A stretch of 64,000 bases of DNA from Galeopsis tetrahit (Eukaryota > Streptophyta > Magnoliopsida > Lamiales > Lamiaceae), in contig OY776133.1 in assembly GCA_963675135.1 (NCBI GenBank), positions 32,385,994-32,449,993 of the forward strand. The letters are read 5' to 3'. Every line of letters starts with the position of its first letter. The stretch's first letter is position 1. This document shows positions 1 through 10,152 of this stretch, one piece after another. Under the pieces are notes generated by a model that worked only from the letters and a program-made list of their open reading frames with translations, did no database searches and was not told where the DNA came from. The translations under genes and the position numbers were made by a program.

Positions 1-1280
1 CATAACTAGCACACGAAATATGTCTACCTATCTTTGTCTTTCTGCCATTTCTTTTTTCACCTTTCTTCATCCTTTTTCTGCTACCTCCACTCTCACCATC
101 GTCATTGATGTGAATTCCACTTCTCTTCACCCTTGGCATCTTCATTACATTAAAACTCAATTAATCTCAAATTCCTTTTTTTTTTTTTTGCTCAAGAACT
201 TGACATGCATTTGATTTTTCATCAATACAGTTCAATTACCAATCCCAATCAATCTTCCTAAAGCAGAATATATACTATTACTATAGAATATAAGTATACT
301 AACAATAAATCGCAATCTACTGTGTCGATCTTAATAATAATTAGAAACTTGTTAGGGCTTATAAATAAGCATCAATCAAACATGCAAACAAATTTCAAAA
401 ATTCAAAAGCGAAAAACAGAGTGCAATTTTACCCAAAAATTTTCAAATTCGAAAAACAAAGTGCTAGTGCAAGTTTAAAACTTTTGATCCAAAACCCAGA
501 TAAAAGATCATAAACGAACTACAAAAATAAACCCAAATGTGCAGAAAATCCCAAGTTTCTATTGAGAAGTTACATACCTTTCTTCAGCCGACGAAATCAA
601 ACGCTTCTTCAAGAAACCGAGTCGGGAATGTGCAGAAAACACCAAGTTCCTACCTTCCGACAACGAATGTGTAGAAAACCAAAAGATTCTTCAAGAAACA
701 GAGACGAATGTCTGCAGAAAACCCCAATTTCCTAGCTTCCGTATTTTTGGTAATTTTGCTTCTCCAATACTCCAGCTCAGTTTTAGAAAGTTTGAATTTC
801 GATAGTGTAATTAATATCGCGATTTTCGATGATACGTTTCCATATACCAAATCCTAATTTGAATAATATAATTTATATTAATTGAATATGTCATTTTCAA
901 TTGTAATTATAATTGTACATCTATCCTCCAATTTGTCCTTCTTTTTAACTTTTAAATTGTTTGTTTCTATTTGTAGTTTTTATAGGTGAAATGTCCTTAT
1001 GAACAATTCCCCCCAAAAAAGGAATAAATACAAATTAAGTCACTATTTAAGTACCATAAGCAATTTAAGACACAATTCAATATTAATACAATTTAAGTCA
1101 CATCGTAATTTAATTTTCCCATTGTACCCTTATTTCTAAATAAGTGTGCAATTTCTATTATATTATGCAATTCTGTATTTTAAGTTAATTTTCGTTAATT
1201 GATTATCTTCCATTTAATCAGTCGGCAGTTACCATCAATACATCGTACCGGCGATCGAATGGGTAGATTGAGGCGATTAA
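1..1280. other. AT-rich intergenic sequence
   Basis: This stretch has no gene I can support. The short open frames here are low-complexity and carry no recognisable domain. It holds T-rich and A-rich runs and a degenerate repeat at 538-740. It ends just before the MULE transposase gene. Part of it (about 540-1020) loosely resembles the 5' flank of the Ulp1-like gene at 49250-49660, including a minus-strand donor-like gtatgt in both places. Confidence 0.5.
538..740. repeat. degenerate tandem repeat, three units of about 80-90 bp
   Basis: The phrase tgtgcagaaaa-c-caag/ttcct recurs near 539, 628 and 709, and cttcaagaaac recurs near 606 and 688. The units are diverged. I see no coding role. Confidence 0.45.
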
Positions 1281-1412
1281 TTGCATCGGCTACGACAAAA
1301 CTACAATTCTGAACTTCCATATCTAGGTATTGCTCTAATTCTAATCGTTCCCAAAGTCTCGATTTTCAGATTTTGTAGATTTGATTTGTCTGGTGGACTG
1401 TTATCCCCTGAA

Positions 1413-4011
1413 ATGCAGAACGGCGTAATGCTGAAAATCGTTCACGAGGGTAGGTGCAAGTTGCTTCGTACAACCGATCGGACAACATATCAGAGCATTG
1501 TAGATGAAATCAAAAACAAATGGCCCAATATGTCAGAAGGTAAATTTTCAATTTTATATTCTGTTGGATGCATCAACAATTGTTATTTAGAATCAGATAG
1601 CGATTTCGATGGTATGATGAATTTCTGTATTTTGTCATCTGAAAAATTGGTAGATATTATGGTTGAGTTTAATGATGCCCGAAATAATTCTATTCGTGAT
1701 TCCAATAGTCAAGGATCGTTTAATAATGTATGTGTCAATTTTCCTACAAGTTCTGTGGATGTAGCTCAGATTAAGGAATCTAGTAATATTACGAGCACCA
1801 CACTCATTGTGAAGGAGAATTCGTATATTCATAGTAAAAATTGCTCGGCCGAATTCTTGGGTCTAGGTAGTATACCTAACTTTGATATTTGCCCAGACGA
1901 GAGGAAGAAGTCATATTTGTCTGACCATTGGGGTGACATAATGGCTGTAGGAGCTATTTTCTCTGGTGGAGCACCGAAATTTAGAATTGAATTGATAAAG
2001 TACTCACTTAAGTTGAGGTTCCAGTTTACATTCATTAAGAACTCCCCCAAATACGTGCATGTTATTTGCTCCGAAAAACAAACAGCTAGTTGTCAATGGT
2101 TTATTAAGGCTAAACAGACTCCTACCAAAGTTGGGTTTATTGTGTGGAAGGCTAATTTGAGTCACAGTTGTGTAGGAAAGTTATTAGTGAAAGATAAAAA
2201 TAGATTTGGAATAAAGGTTATTAAGGATCTAATATTGCAACAAGTAAAAAACAACCCTTCAATCAGTGGAAACAAGATTATCGAGGATATTAAAAAGGAT
2301 TATGGGTTAGATATTGAATATTATCAAGCGTGGAATAGAGGCTGCGAGGGATAACATATTTGGATGTTATGATGATTCATACGATGAACTCCGTTGGTAC
2401 GGAGATGCAGTGAAGAGAACTAACCCAGGCACTCTGTTTGATTTGGAAAAAGATGATGTAACGAATCACTTCCAACGATTATTCGTCTCATTTCACGCCT
2501 GCAAGGAAGGTTTCAAAACATGTAGGCCGATGTTGTTTATAGATGGAACATTCATGAAAGGAAGGGCCAAGGGAGTATTGCTTTCCTCTACAGCAAAAGA
2601 TGGCGACAATGGTAAACATTCTATATCTCAATTTTACAATTCTATATAATGTGCGAACATCGGTTAAATTAGTTGATTTTCTGTTTGCCACCTTATTAAC
2701 TTATATTTGGCTTTATTTGGTAGTTCATAATGAATATATGTTCTGCTGTAGTATATATGATATGTTTTAATTGTTTCACTCATGGACTATACAATCTATA
2801 AATTCAACTACTGCATTTGGTATAAAAACAACTTGGTCATTTATAGATTTCTTATATAAGTTTATGAGATGTTGCATTTCACTGTACTTATCAGCAAACC
2901 AACTAGTTTATGTTCTTGTGATGCAGGTCTGTTTCCTGTTGCTTTTGCAATTGTGTCAGCTGAGAACAGGGACAATTGGGCATGGTTCCTATGTAAGATC
3001 AGAGACAACATACGCCACGATAAACAAATTATATACATTTCAGACAGAAACACCGGTTTAATGTCAGCGTTCTCTGAAGTATGGGAACAACCAGCTCATT
3101 ACTACTGCTTGTGTCATCTTCTATGTAATCTGAAAGGAAGGTATGGAGGTGGTTGGAACACTCAGCACCGCGAGAACATGGCAGATCTCTTCAAGCAGTG
3201 TGCTTATGCCCCAATTAGCTCCATTTTCAATGAAAAAATCACTAAGTTCAAGGAGGTTGGGGGGAAAATTGCAGAAGACTGGTTGCAGAATACTCCATAT
3301 TCAAAATGGGTTGTATACCATTCACCACATATAAAAAGGTATGGTGAAATGACGTCGAATGCAGAAGAGTCATTTAACTCTTGGATTCGAGACGCTAGAG
3401 CTCTTCCAATCACTCATATGATTGACTCTATCAGGAAGCAAATTTCTAGGTGGTTTGTTGAGAGACGTCGACATAGTCAATCCTGGACAGGTTTGTTAGT
3501 TCCTAGCAAGGAGCAAGCATGGAACGAAATGTCGAATATCAGTGCGTCGTGGGTCGTATCAATATATCCAAACGGGCAGTTTGAAGTTGGATCTAAAACA
3601 TCAGTTACTATCGACTTGGAGTATAAGATATGCACATGTTTTCAGTGGCAAATAAAGGGGTTCCCATGTGCCCATGCAGTGGCCGTTATTAAAAAGCATT
3701 GTGCATCTATTTCTGATGTTGTGGAAGAATGTTTTTTTACTTCTAGTTATCGTGATTGCTATAAAGTGGACCTCGCACCAGTTCCAGATACAGAGAGGTT
3801 TGTTTTCAAGGGCACAGCACATTCTGAAAAAAATTTACCACCTATACTAAAGAATCCTCCTGGACGTCCCAAACAGAAAAGGATAACGTCATATGGAGAA
3901 TTCCGTCGCGTCAAGCCAACAATATGCAGCAAGTGTGGCAAGAAAGGACGTCACGACACATTGACTTGTGCTCACGTATTCGGAACAGATAGGACAAACA
4001 TAGACAATTAG
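1413..4011 (+). pseudogene. MuDR-type MULE transposase, frameshifted
   Basis: This is a Mutator-superfamily transposase, which would cut and join element ends in the nucleus. Exon 1 carries the N-terminal MuDR/PB1-like segment, then the DNA-binding region (CSEKQTASCQWFIKA), then the start of the DDE core. An intron at 2612-2926 (GT-AG, phase 1) joins ..DGDNG to LFPVAFAIVS in frame. Catalytic positions are visible: Asp in FIDGTFMKGR (about 2542), Asp in ISDRNTGL (about 3043) and Glu in SNAEESF (about 3366). A SWIM zinc finger (CTC..PCAH, 3631-3677) and a C-terminal CX2CX4HX4C knuckle (about 3928-3970) follow. The frame shifts near 2330: loss of one copy of a 5-bp cgtgg tandem would account for it. 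I chose Met at 1413 because the reading before it is not MuDR-like; an upstream exon is possible. I could not find terminal inverted repeats. Confidence 0.85.
2612..2926 (+). other. intron of the MULE transposase gene
   Basis: The donor is g|gtaaac at 2612 and the acceptor is atgcag|g at 2925-2926. The splice restores codon phase and joins two conserved blocks of the MULE DDE domain, so it is well supported. Confidence 0.8.
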
Positions 4012-4449
4012 TTTTCTTTAACATTATGTCATGTTATTCGCACATTGGTTTGTCCCAGATCATTATTATTCAATATAATTTTCATTTTTCTAATCACCTT
4101 GTTTTTTGTTTTTTAATCTTGCAGTAATTCATGTACTGAATTAAATATCATCTTTAGTTAACCCACTTTAATTGCAGCAATTGAGTTTAATTATATACAT
4201 ATTCAGATATAGGAAATATGTTTTATTATATAACATATATATTGAAACATAAGTAAAAAATTATTGATCTGTTGAAAGGTTTGATACATCTAGTGTGTTA
4301 ATTAGTTCATACAAACAATAATTAAAAAATGTTCAAAATTTACGAAAATAAAATATATAAATTAACGAACAAAAAATCCAGTAAATTGTTATTATTCAAA
4401 TACTACTTATAAGAACATGGTGCTAAAATGTGGTAAGTAGTAATTATGA
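4012..4449. other. intergenic, no gene seen
   Basis: AT-rich sequence between the MULE transposase and the 3' end of the first F-box gene. No domain-bearing frame, tRNA or recognisable element was found. Confidence 0.5.
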
Positions 4450-5555
4450 TCACAAATGTTGTTCAGGCGATACGAGGCTTTCTACATACTTATATGTATG
4501 CCCAATAGGAGTATCTGAATTTAGCTCTTGAATTGGGACCTCTTCCCCTGTTGCAAAATCGAATGAGTAGAAAGTTCCTACCGGATCATTCCTGAACATA
4601 ATCTTTTTACGAGTATTGTCAATGAAGTGTATAGGCACGAGTTTATAAGCTTGGTGCAGCTCTCCAACTTTTGATATAGTATACCTTTTCCATGTGGACC
4701 CTGTAGATGAATACGACAACACCTGCATTTCAAAATTATATTTGTTTGTTGCCGAATTATCTGCATTTTGACTATCCCCATAAACGGCTAGGCTATTGTC
4801 ATCCAATGACTCTATAACTAACGACCATCCATTACATTCGAAATCAGGTAACTTTATCAACCCATACGTCTTCTCACTATAATCAAAAGTCGCAATTGCA
4901 TAAACCCCATATCCTTCATATATCTTCCAGTGAAAAAGCCCGGCAACAAAGTGAGCATTGCATGATGGCGGGTGTTTGTACGGAAATGGGTATAATGAAG
5001 CCCACATGTTTGAGTTTCTAGAGTATAAATTCACTACGCTATGAAAAGCACCAGATGTCCAAAATCGAGTGAATCTTATTATTAAATAATCATTTGTATC
5101 ACTATCATAACCTAACCCAAAAAAAACTGATGCTTTAGTAAAACCTGATGGAAATGTTATATTTGGTTTAGGTATTAATAAAGATTTATTTGTAATTGGG
5201 TTAACTAATTTGTAAACATCATCTAAATTACAAAATAAAACTAACCCATTACAAATTCCAAGTACCTCGTATTCTTCACCATTGATGATGTCTGAACGTT
5301 TGGGCGTATCAATACCGTTGTCAACGTGTTTAACATAACTCACTAGAGGATGTGCAACCATTTTTTTTTTTGAATCAATGAAAACACATTTCTAGATTTC
5401 ATCACACGCAAATGTTGTTCAACAAACGAAGAAGAAGATATCAAATGATCCCACCTTTTGGAAACACATCTTAATTTTTTTATTCGACTTCCTGAAATTT
5501 TTTCCAGAATAAAAAATGTTAACTCATCAGGAATGGTGTCGATTAGTCTCGACAT
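4450..5555 (-). pseudogene. F-box protein with FBA-type C-terminal domain, frameshifted
   Basis: This looks like the substrate-recognition subunit of an SCF ubiquitin ligase. The N-terminal 50 residues form an F-box (IPDELTFFILEKI...LRCVSKRWDHLISS). The rest is an F-box-associated domain: YEVLGICNGLVLFC, VNPITNKSLLIP, FGLGYDSDTNDYLI, then a beta-propeller-like repeat region to the stop at 4450. The two parts are in different frames and meet at an 11-base A run (T run on the plus strand, 5361-5371). The break may therefore be a homopolymer sequencing error or a real lesion. The total length of about 367 residues fits the family. It is a diverged paralogue of the divergent gene at 6089 (same HLR-MK-R-FS-I block after the F-box). 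Confidence 0.8.
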
Positions 5556-6088
5556 AATAGTTGTTATTTTGTGAAGGGAAGCGCAAGTGTTGATATACTA
5601 CATTTGTATAGGTAGGGATGTTTAGAAAAAATCGAACCATAAATTGTGTTTATGATAATCATTATTCTGATTAACTAATATAATTTAATTATAGTAATTA
5701 TGCAATATAACGTTACTTTTGGTTATTTATTTTTTGTTTATCAATCTAAATCTTTTCCTACACCATATATAGAGCTAAATTGCAATATTTATTCACCATA
5801 ACATTTACGTAATATTTTCTACGTATGTAATTTATATCCCATTTATATATTTAATATTTTAAAAGTCCCACTAAAATGCATTCAGTGTTTCAGCATAATT
5901 CTTGGGAGAGAAGTTGCAGAGTCCCTTCTTTAACTCAAATCCATACCAAAGGTCGTCATCATTACTACATATTAAAATATTTATAATGAACGAATATTCA
6001 TGTTCATCTAAATCAAAATTCCATCATATTCAAAAATTAGCTTCTATTCTTAAACCTGTATTTCCTTCCACAAAACTTTGCTTCTAAA
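5556..6088. promoter_or_regulatory. shared intergenic region of the divergent F-box pair
   Basis: The two F-box starts face away from each other across 533 bp, so this segment must hold both promoters. A TATA-like stretch (accatatatagag) lies near 5762-5774. I can assign no specific factor sites. Confidence 0.4.
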
Positions 6089-7183
6089 ATGGGAGAAATT
6101 ATTCCTGAAGATGTCTCACTCGAAATTCTTGAGCAGCTTCTTCCAAAACAACTTATTAAGTTCAAATGTGTTTCTCATATTTGGGAAAATATGATTTCGT
6201 CAGATGAATTTGTTGAGAGGCATCTCCGAAGAATGAAAATGGATAATAGATTTTCAATACTGAATCAAGTAAGGGAAGCGAACCCGCCTATATGTTATGA
6301 GTTTGTCCCCACTGCAGTGTCGTCCTACCGAAGGTTTGTTCGATCCTCCGATGAAGATTACGAAGTTCTTGGGACGTATAATGGGTTAGTATTATTTTGC
6401 AACACCGCCGATGAATATTCTCTTGTTAATCCTTCTACAAATGAAACATTTATACTTCCAAACGATCCTATTTCAATTCCCCCTTTATTTCGTGAAGCGT
6501 GGGTGTATTTTTCTTTAGGTTTCGACATCGAGGGCAAGTCTTTTAAAATTATGAGGATAGCTAGGTTTTGGTCAGTACTAGGATATCAGTATGAGGTGAA
6601 GTTATACTGTTATAAAACTAATGTGTGGTCATTTGTTGAATCATATACCTATCAAAAACCTCCTATTTCGAATGGTTTTTTTTGTCGGTGGTCGCTTTCA
6701 CTGGCCTGTTAGATTTGATGGGGGGTATATAAATTGACATCATTTGATTTGAAGCATTCATCCTACCAATTAATAGATATTCCAAATTATATAATTCCTA
6801 CATGGCACGTAGGATTTCGTGCATTGGACGAGTTTAGTATTGCTGCATATTCGAGCAAGCTTAGTCCAGAAGTAAATGGAGTAAGTATGTATTTTCTTCA
6901 GATGCACATTCTAACATATCGCAATGAAGGAAGCGCTTGGTCAAGCTTTACAATATTCAGGGAGGAAGCCCTACCATTTATGTTTGATATCTACCCTATT
7001 TCATTTATCAACAGTTTGAAGACGTTAATCCTTTTTAAGGAGGATCCAAGTGGTAAATTTTGTTCTTATGACGTCTCAAAACGAGAATTTCGTTACTTAG
7101 ATTGGTTGGAGGATGCTCCCAATGTAGATCGTTCATTCTGTGTTTTGCCAAGTCTAGTATCTCCATTCCCCAAAAATATGTAG
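6089..7183 (+). pseudogene. F-box protein with FBA-type C-terminal domain, two compensating shifts
   Basis: The F-box occupies residues 1-45 (IPEDVSLEILEQLLPKQLIKFKCVSHIWENMI). It is followed by the FBA signature EVLGTYNGLVLFC, VNPSTNETFILP and FSLGFDIEGKSFKIMR. The frame is open to a TAG at 6710-6712. The matching region of the paralogue (HFVAGLFHW) is found here one frame over, starting at a T8 run (about 6675-6682). The original frame is regained after a G6 run (about 6719-6725), and it continues from 6734 to the stop at 7183. Only the short stretch between the runs is out of frame, so either two homopolymer miscalls or two real indels are involved. Family role: substrate adaptor of an SCF E3 ligase. 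The substrate is unknown. Confidence 0.8.
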
Positions 7184-7783
7184 AAATATTGTTTTACCTT
7201 TTTTGTGTATCGTACGTTCTCAGTGCAGTATTTTCATACGTATAAATATTGTTGTATTTTTTGGTACATTAGATGTAAAAGTGTTGTTATTCAAACTTGT
7301 TGTCTTTATATATTGCTTATAAATCTAAATTTTTAAATAAATATAATCTACACTATTCACAATATAACGTCCTGTACTTCATATTTTATACACAGTCATG
7401 CAAATTGCAAGTCATGTTGTTTCATGATAGCTATAAAATAGGTTATATTGTTAGGTTGGACATTTTTCACATACTGCGTATATGGTTTGAGACATGCCAC
7501 CGTACTCTATATATATTGTAACAAACGATGCTTTTCACAGACCAATGCATTCGTGTCTGCATCGATGGGTAAATATGTTGTGTTTACGTCATTCGGATCT
7601 GCATACATGTAAAAATTTAATATCTTCTACATGTGCTTATGTTATATTGTTTTGTTGGACGTTTTTTTTACAGACCGCATAGTTGGTTCGAGGCATGCCA
7701 CCATACACTATATATATTGTACCAAAAGATGCTTTGAATAGACAAATGCCTTCGTGTTGATCCTAAAAGGAGTATATAACAAG
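7184..7783. other. intergenic with a degenerate direct repeat
   Basis: Between the F-box gene and the LTR of element 1. The only structure noted is the roughly 200-bp-spaced repeat listed separately. Confidence 0.5.
7444..7770. repeat. degenerate tandem duplication, period about 198 bp
   Basis: The block from about 7444 to 7575 (tatattgtt-ggttggac ... catgccaccgtactctatatatattgta ... atgcattcgtgt) recurs at about 7642-7765 with scattered changes. It has no coding potential. Confidence 0.6.
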
Positions 7784-9388
7784 TGTATGGGGGGGAATAC
7801 ACTTGTATGCAATTCTTTTCAACTTTTGATCAAACCAGAGCTCAGTAAGGTTGTCTTGGACAACTCTGCTGAAGATGATTAACTCTTCTAAGATAATCAA
7901 GCTACTAAGTACTATTGAGTACTTAGTTGAATAACTATCTAAAGGAGTTATATGTGCGGAATAGTGGTTGGCCCTTTTAGTTTAGACTCCTTTAAAGTTC
8001 TGAAATCACTTAGTCAATTCAATACAGTCCAGTTTTCAGGGAACTTGTCCAAATAGGTTTTGCACAGTCTTTGAATGTTTATCCTTTGAAAGATCAGTTT
8101 AGTGTGCAGTGTTGAATGTATGTAAGTACTTTGAAAGCAAAACAACACAAGAGTTTATAGTGGTTCAGAGACTCAAGCTCCTACATCCACTTTCCCTGAT
8201 TGAACAGGATAATTCCTTCACTCTTGGAATTAACTTGTTTTATAGTGCCAAGGTGCACTTGATCAATAACACCACTCCTTGGTGAATTGATCCCTAGGAT
8301 GTCTAGAGTCCTAGTACCCTCTTCTCAACTCTGAACTGAATTGTTCTTCTCTCAACAGTCAGCTCCTACCACTTCTACTACTACAACCTTCTCACTTTCA
8401 CTCTTGAAAGGGGTAAGGGTTGAAGTAAGGTTCCAACTAATGAGATATCCTTTACAATGAAGATCAGTGTATAAGGATAGGATATCTCTCTAAGCTTGTG
8501 TATGAATATACAATAGGTTCAGCTTAGAAGAAGTGAGTGAAGACTAAGATAGTCTTTGAAAGCTTTGAAAGCACTCTAGCTTGTAAGAACTTGAGGTTAG
8601 TTGGATTGTGTTGAGGTGCTTTCAAATGGTCTTCACACTTCTGTATTTATAGACAATTGAAGGATTTGCCCGTTGGAGAGGCAGCCTCAAAAGTCCATAA
8701 ATGTCTTCTTTTGGTTTTTCAACCTTGAAGACAGATTCTTGATAGTGACATGTCCTCATTTGGGAAATAAACGGCTGTATAAGCTTTGTCTTCATTCTTC
8801 AGCACTCTTCCCAATGTCTGACTTTCAGATTCTCTTGTTAGGACATGGACATGGCTTCTGAAGGTTGTTCTAATAATAGGACAACATTCCTTATCAATTG
8901 GACAACTCTCCTTATCACTATCAGCAATCTTGCTTATCAGCAAGGTTGGCTTGCTCTTCTTCAGATGACTTGGCTCTTACCCTTTGCTTCACTTCAAAGT
9001 GATCTTAGCATGATTCATTAAGGATCTCTAGGGTGTAGATGTCTCTTCAGCATGGTTGACCTCAAGCTTTCAGTACACTTCTTCTGAATTGATTGTGCTG
9101 AGACAACTTGTCTGGACAACTCTTCTGATCAGCATACTTGTCCTTCAGTGGACTTGATCATTATTCCAGAATTTGAGCCTTGAGGGGACTTGTTCTAGAT
9201 GAACTTTAAAGCATGTGTTCCCCCTCAAATTGTGCATCTAACTATCTAAGAGTTGCCTAACATATTAGCTCCTCATCTAGCCTTATTCAATATGTTATAA
9301 CATTCTTAGAACATAATCATCTTTGACTTAGGCATGTCTCAGGGGGTTTTGGTATTGAATCAAAACATATCTCATTTTATTCCCAACA
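7784..9388 (-). repeat. 3' LTR of element 1
   Basis: The right edge is set by the PPT just outside it and by TG...CA ends: on the minus strand it opens tgttgggaataaaatgag. The left edge is inferred at 7784 (tgtatggggg), giving about 1.6 kb. It cannot be confirmed because the partner LTR is lost. A TATA-like box (tataaata, minus strand) lies at 8644-8651. Confidence 0.65.
8644..8651 (-). promoter_or_regulatory. TATA box in LTR of element 1
   Basis: Minus-strand tataaata inside the LTR, in the same motif context (ataaatacagaag) as a core promoter. It would start the element's genomic RNA. Confidence 0.45.
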
Positions 9389-9402
9389 ATTTCCCCCTTT
9401 TT
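9389..9402 (-). promoter_or_regulatory. polypurine tract of element 1
   Basis: Minus-strand aaaaagggggaaat lies directly against the LTR. It matches the PPT of element 2 (33021-33034) and is the expected primer site for plus-strand DNA synthesis. Confidence 0.75.
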
Positions 9403-9703
9403 GATGATGCCAAAACCTATACAACTTATGCAAAAGTGACTTAGCTAAGCTATTACATTTATCTTCAGAAGACATGACTGAGGTCAATTATCCTGAAAAG
9501 CAATGTGTTAGTGTACTCACTGTTCATTTTGCACATAGGTTTCAAATATAGGCATAGAGAGATTTCTGCAATAATGTATCTTGATTCAAAGGTAGTTCAA
9601 CTATCATTCATATAAAAATCATTACAGGCATGTTGATAGTTGAAGATAACTTATCAGAGCATGAATTCAAGATATCATTACAATTGATCATTTCATTACA
9701 ACT

Positions 9704-9719
9704 ATTCAAAGCATATACT
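9704..9719. repeat. target-site duplication of SINE copy 1 (left)
   Basis: The 16-bp attcaaagcatatact occurs at 9704-9719 and again at 9836-9851, bracketing the SINE exactly. Confidence 0.85.
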
Positions 9720-9835
9720 TTTTTTTTTTGATTACAAGTTAAATACCCACCCCTTTTTCCCCTACCCATGACTCGAACCCAGGACCTGAGGCCTAGGTAG
9801 TGGTGCTCTAACCACTTGAGCTATCCCACTTTGTC
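9720..9835 (-). mobile_element. tRNA-derived SINE, copy 1
   Basis: On the minus strand it begins gacaaagtgggatagctcaa and contains an A box (tagctcaagtggttagagc) and a B box (ggttcgagtc) of an RNA polymerase III promoter. It ends in an A tract (T run on the plus strand). It is flanked by perfect 16-bp duplications. A second copy of the family lies at 42278-42399. It is non-coding and mobilised by a LINE in trans. Confidence 0.85.
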
Positions 9836-10152
9836 ATTCAAAGCATATACTAATCATAAGATCTAGAGTATCAGAGCAAAACAACTTAAACACTTAAGAG
9901 TATCTAGATCTTCAAGTTTCAAAGCATCTTCTAGTATCAGAGCAAAACCAAAATACTTTAAGTATCAGAGCAGAATACTGGATATCAAGACAAATGCTTG
10001 TATCAGAGCAACCAATGCATATCAGAGCAAACAGCATGTCAAGGCACACCACATCAGCAGGCTTGTCCAAATTTCAGCATATTTGACCATTTTAAAAATA
10101 TCTTCAGATAAGATAAGTTTTTATCCAAAAAGGTCAGAAGACTTAGCCATTT

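Larger units (their letters stand above)
9652..10029. repeat. six scattered copies of tatcagagca
   Basis: Copies start at 9652 (ending c-atg), 9869, 9935, 9963, 10001 and 10020, in the 3' untranslated part of element 1. The word resembles the core of the Met-tRNA primer site (ggtatcagagc) but lies far from any PBS. The SINE at 9720 interrupts the array. Confidence 0.6.

Noticed and set aside
20..214. Small hydrophobic protein at the window start
   Set aside because: The frame runs into a T12 tract with no homology signal and could easily arise by chance in T-rich DNA.
9765..9835. Possible tRNA gene on the minus strand (also at 42330-42399)
   Set aside because: A and B boxes are present, but there is no acceptor-stem pairing. 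The unit has an A tail and target duplications and occurs twice, so it is a SINE.
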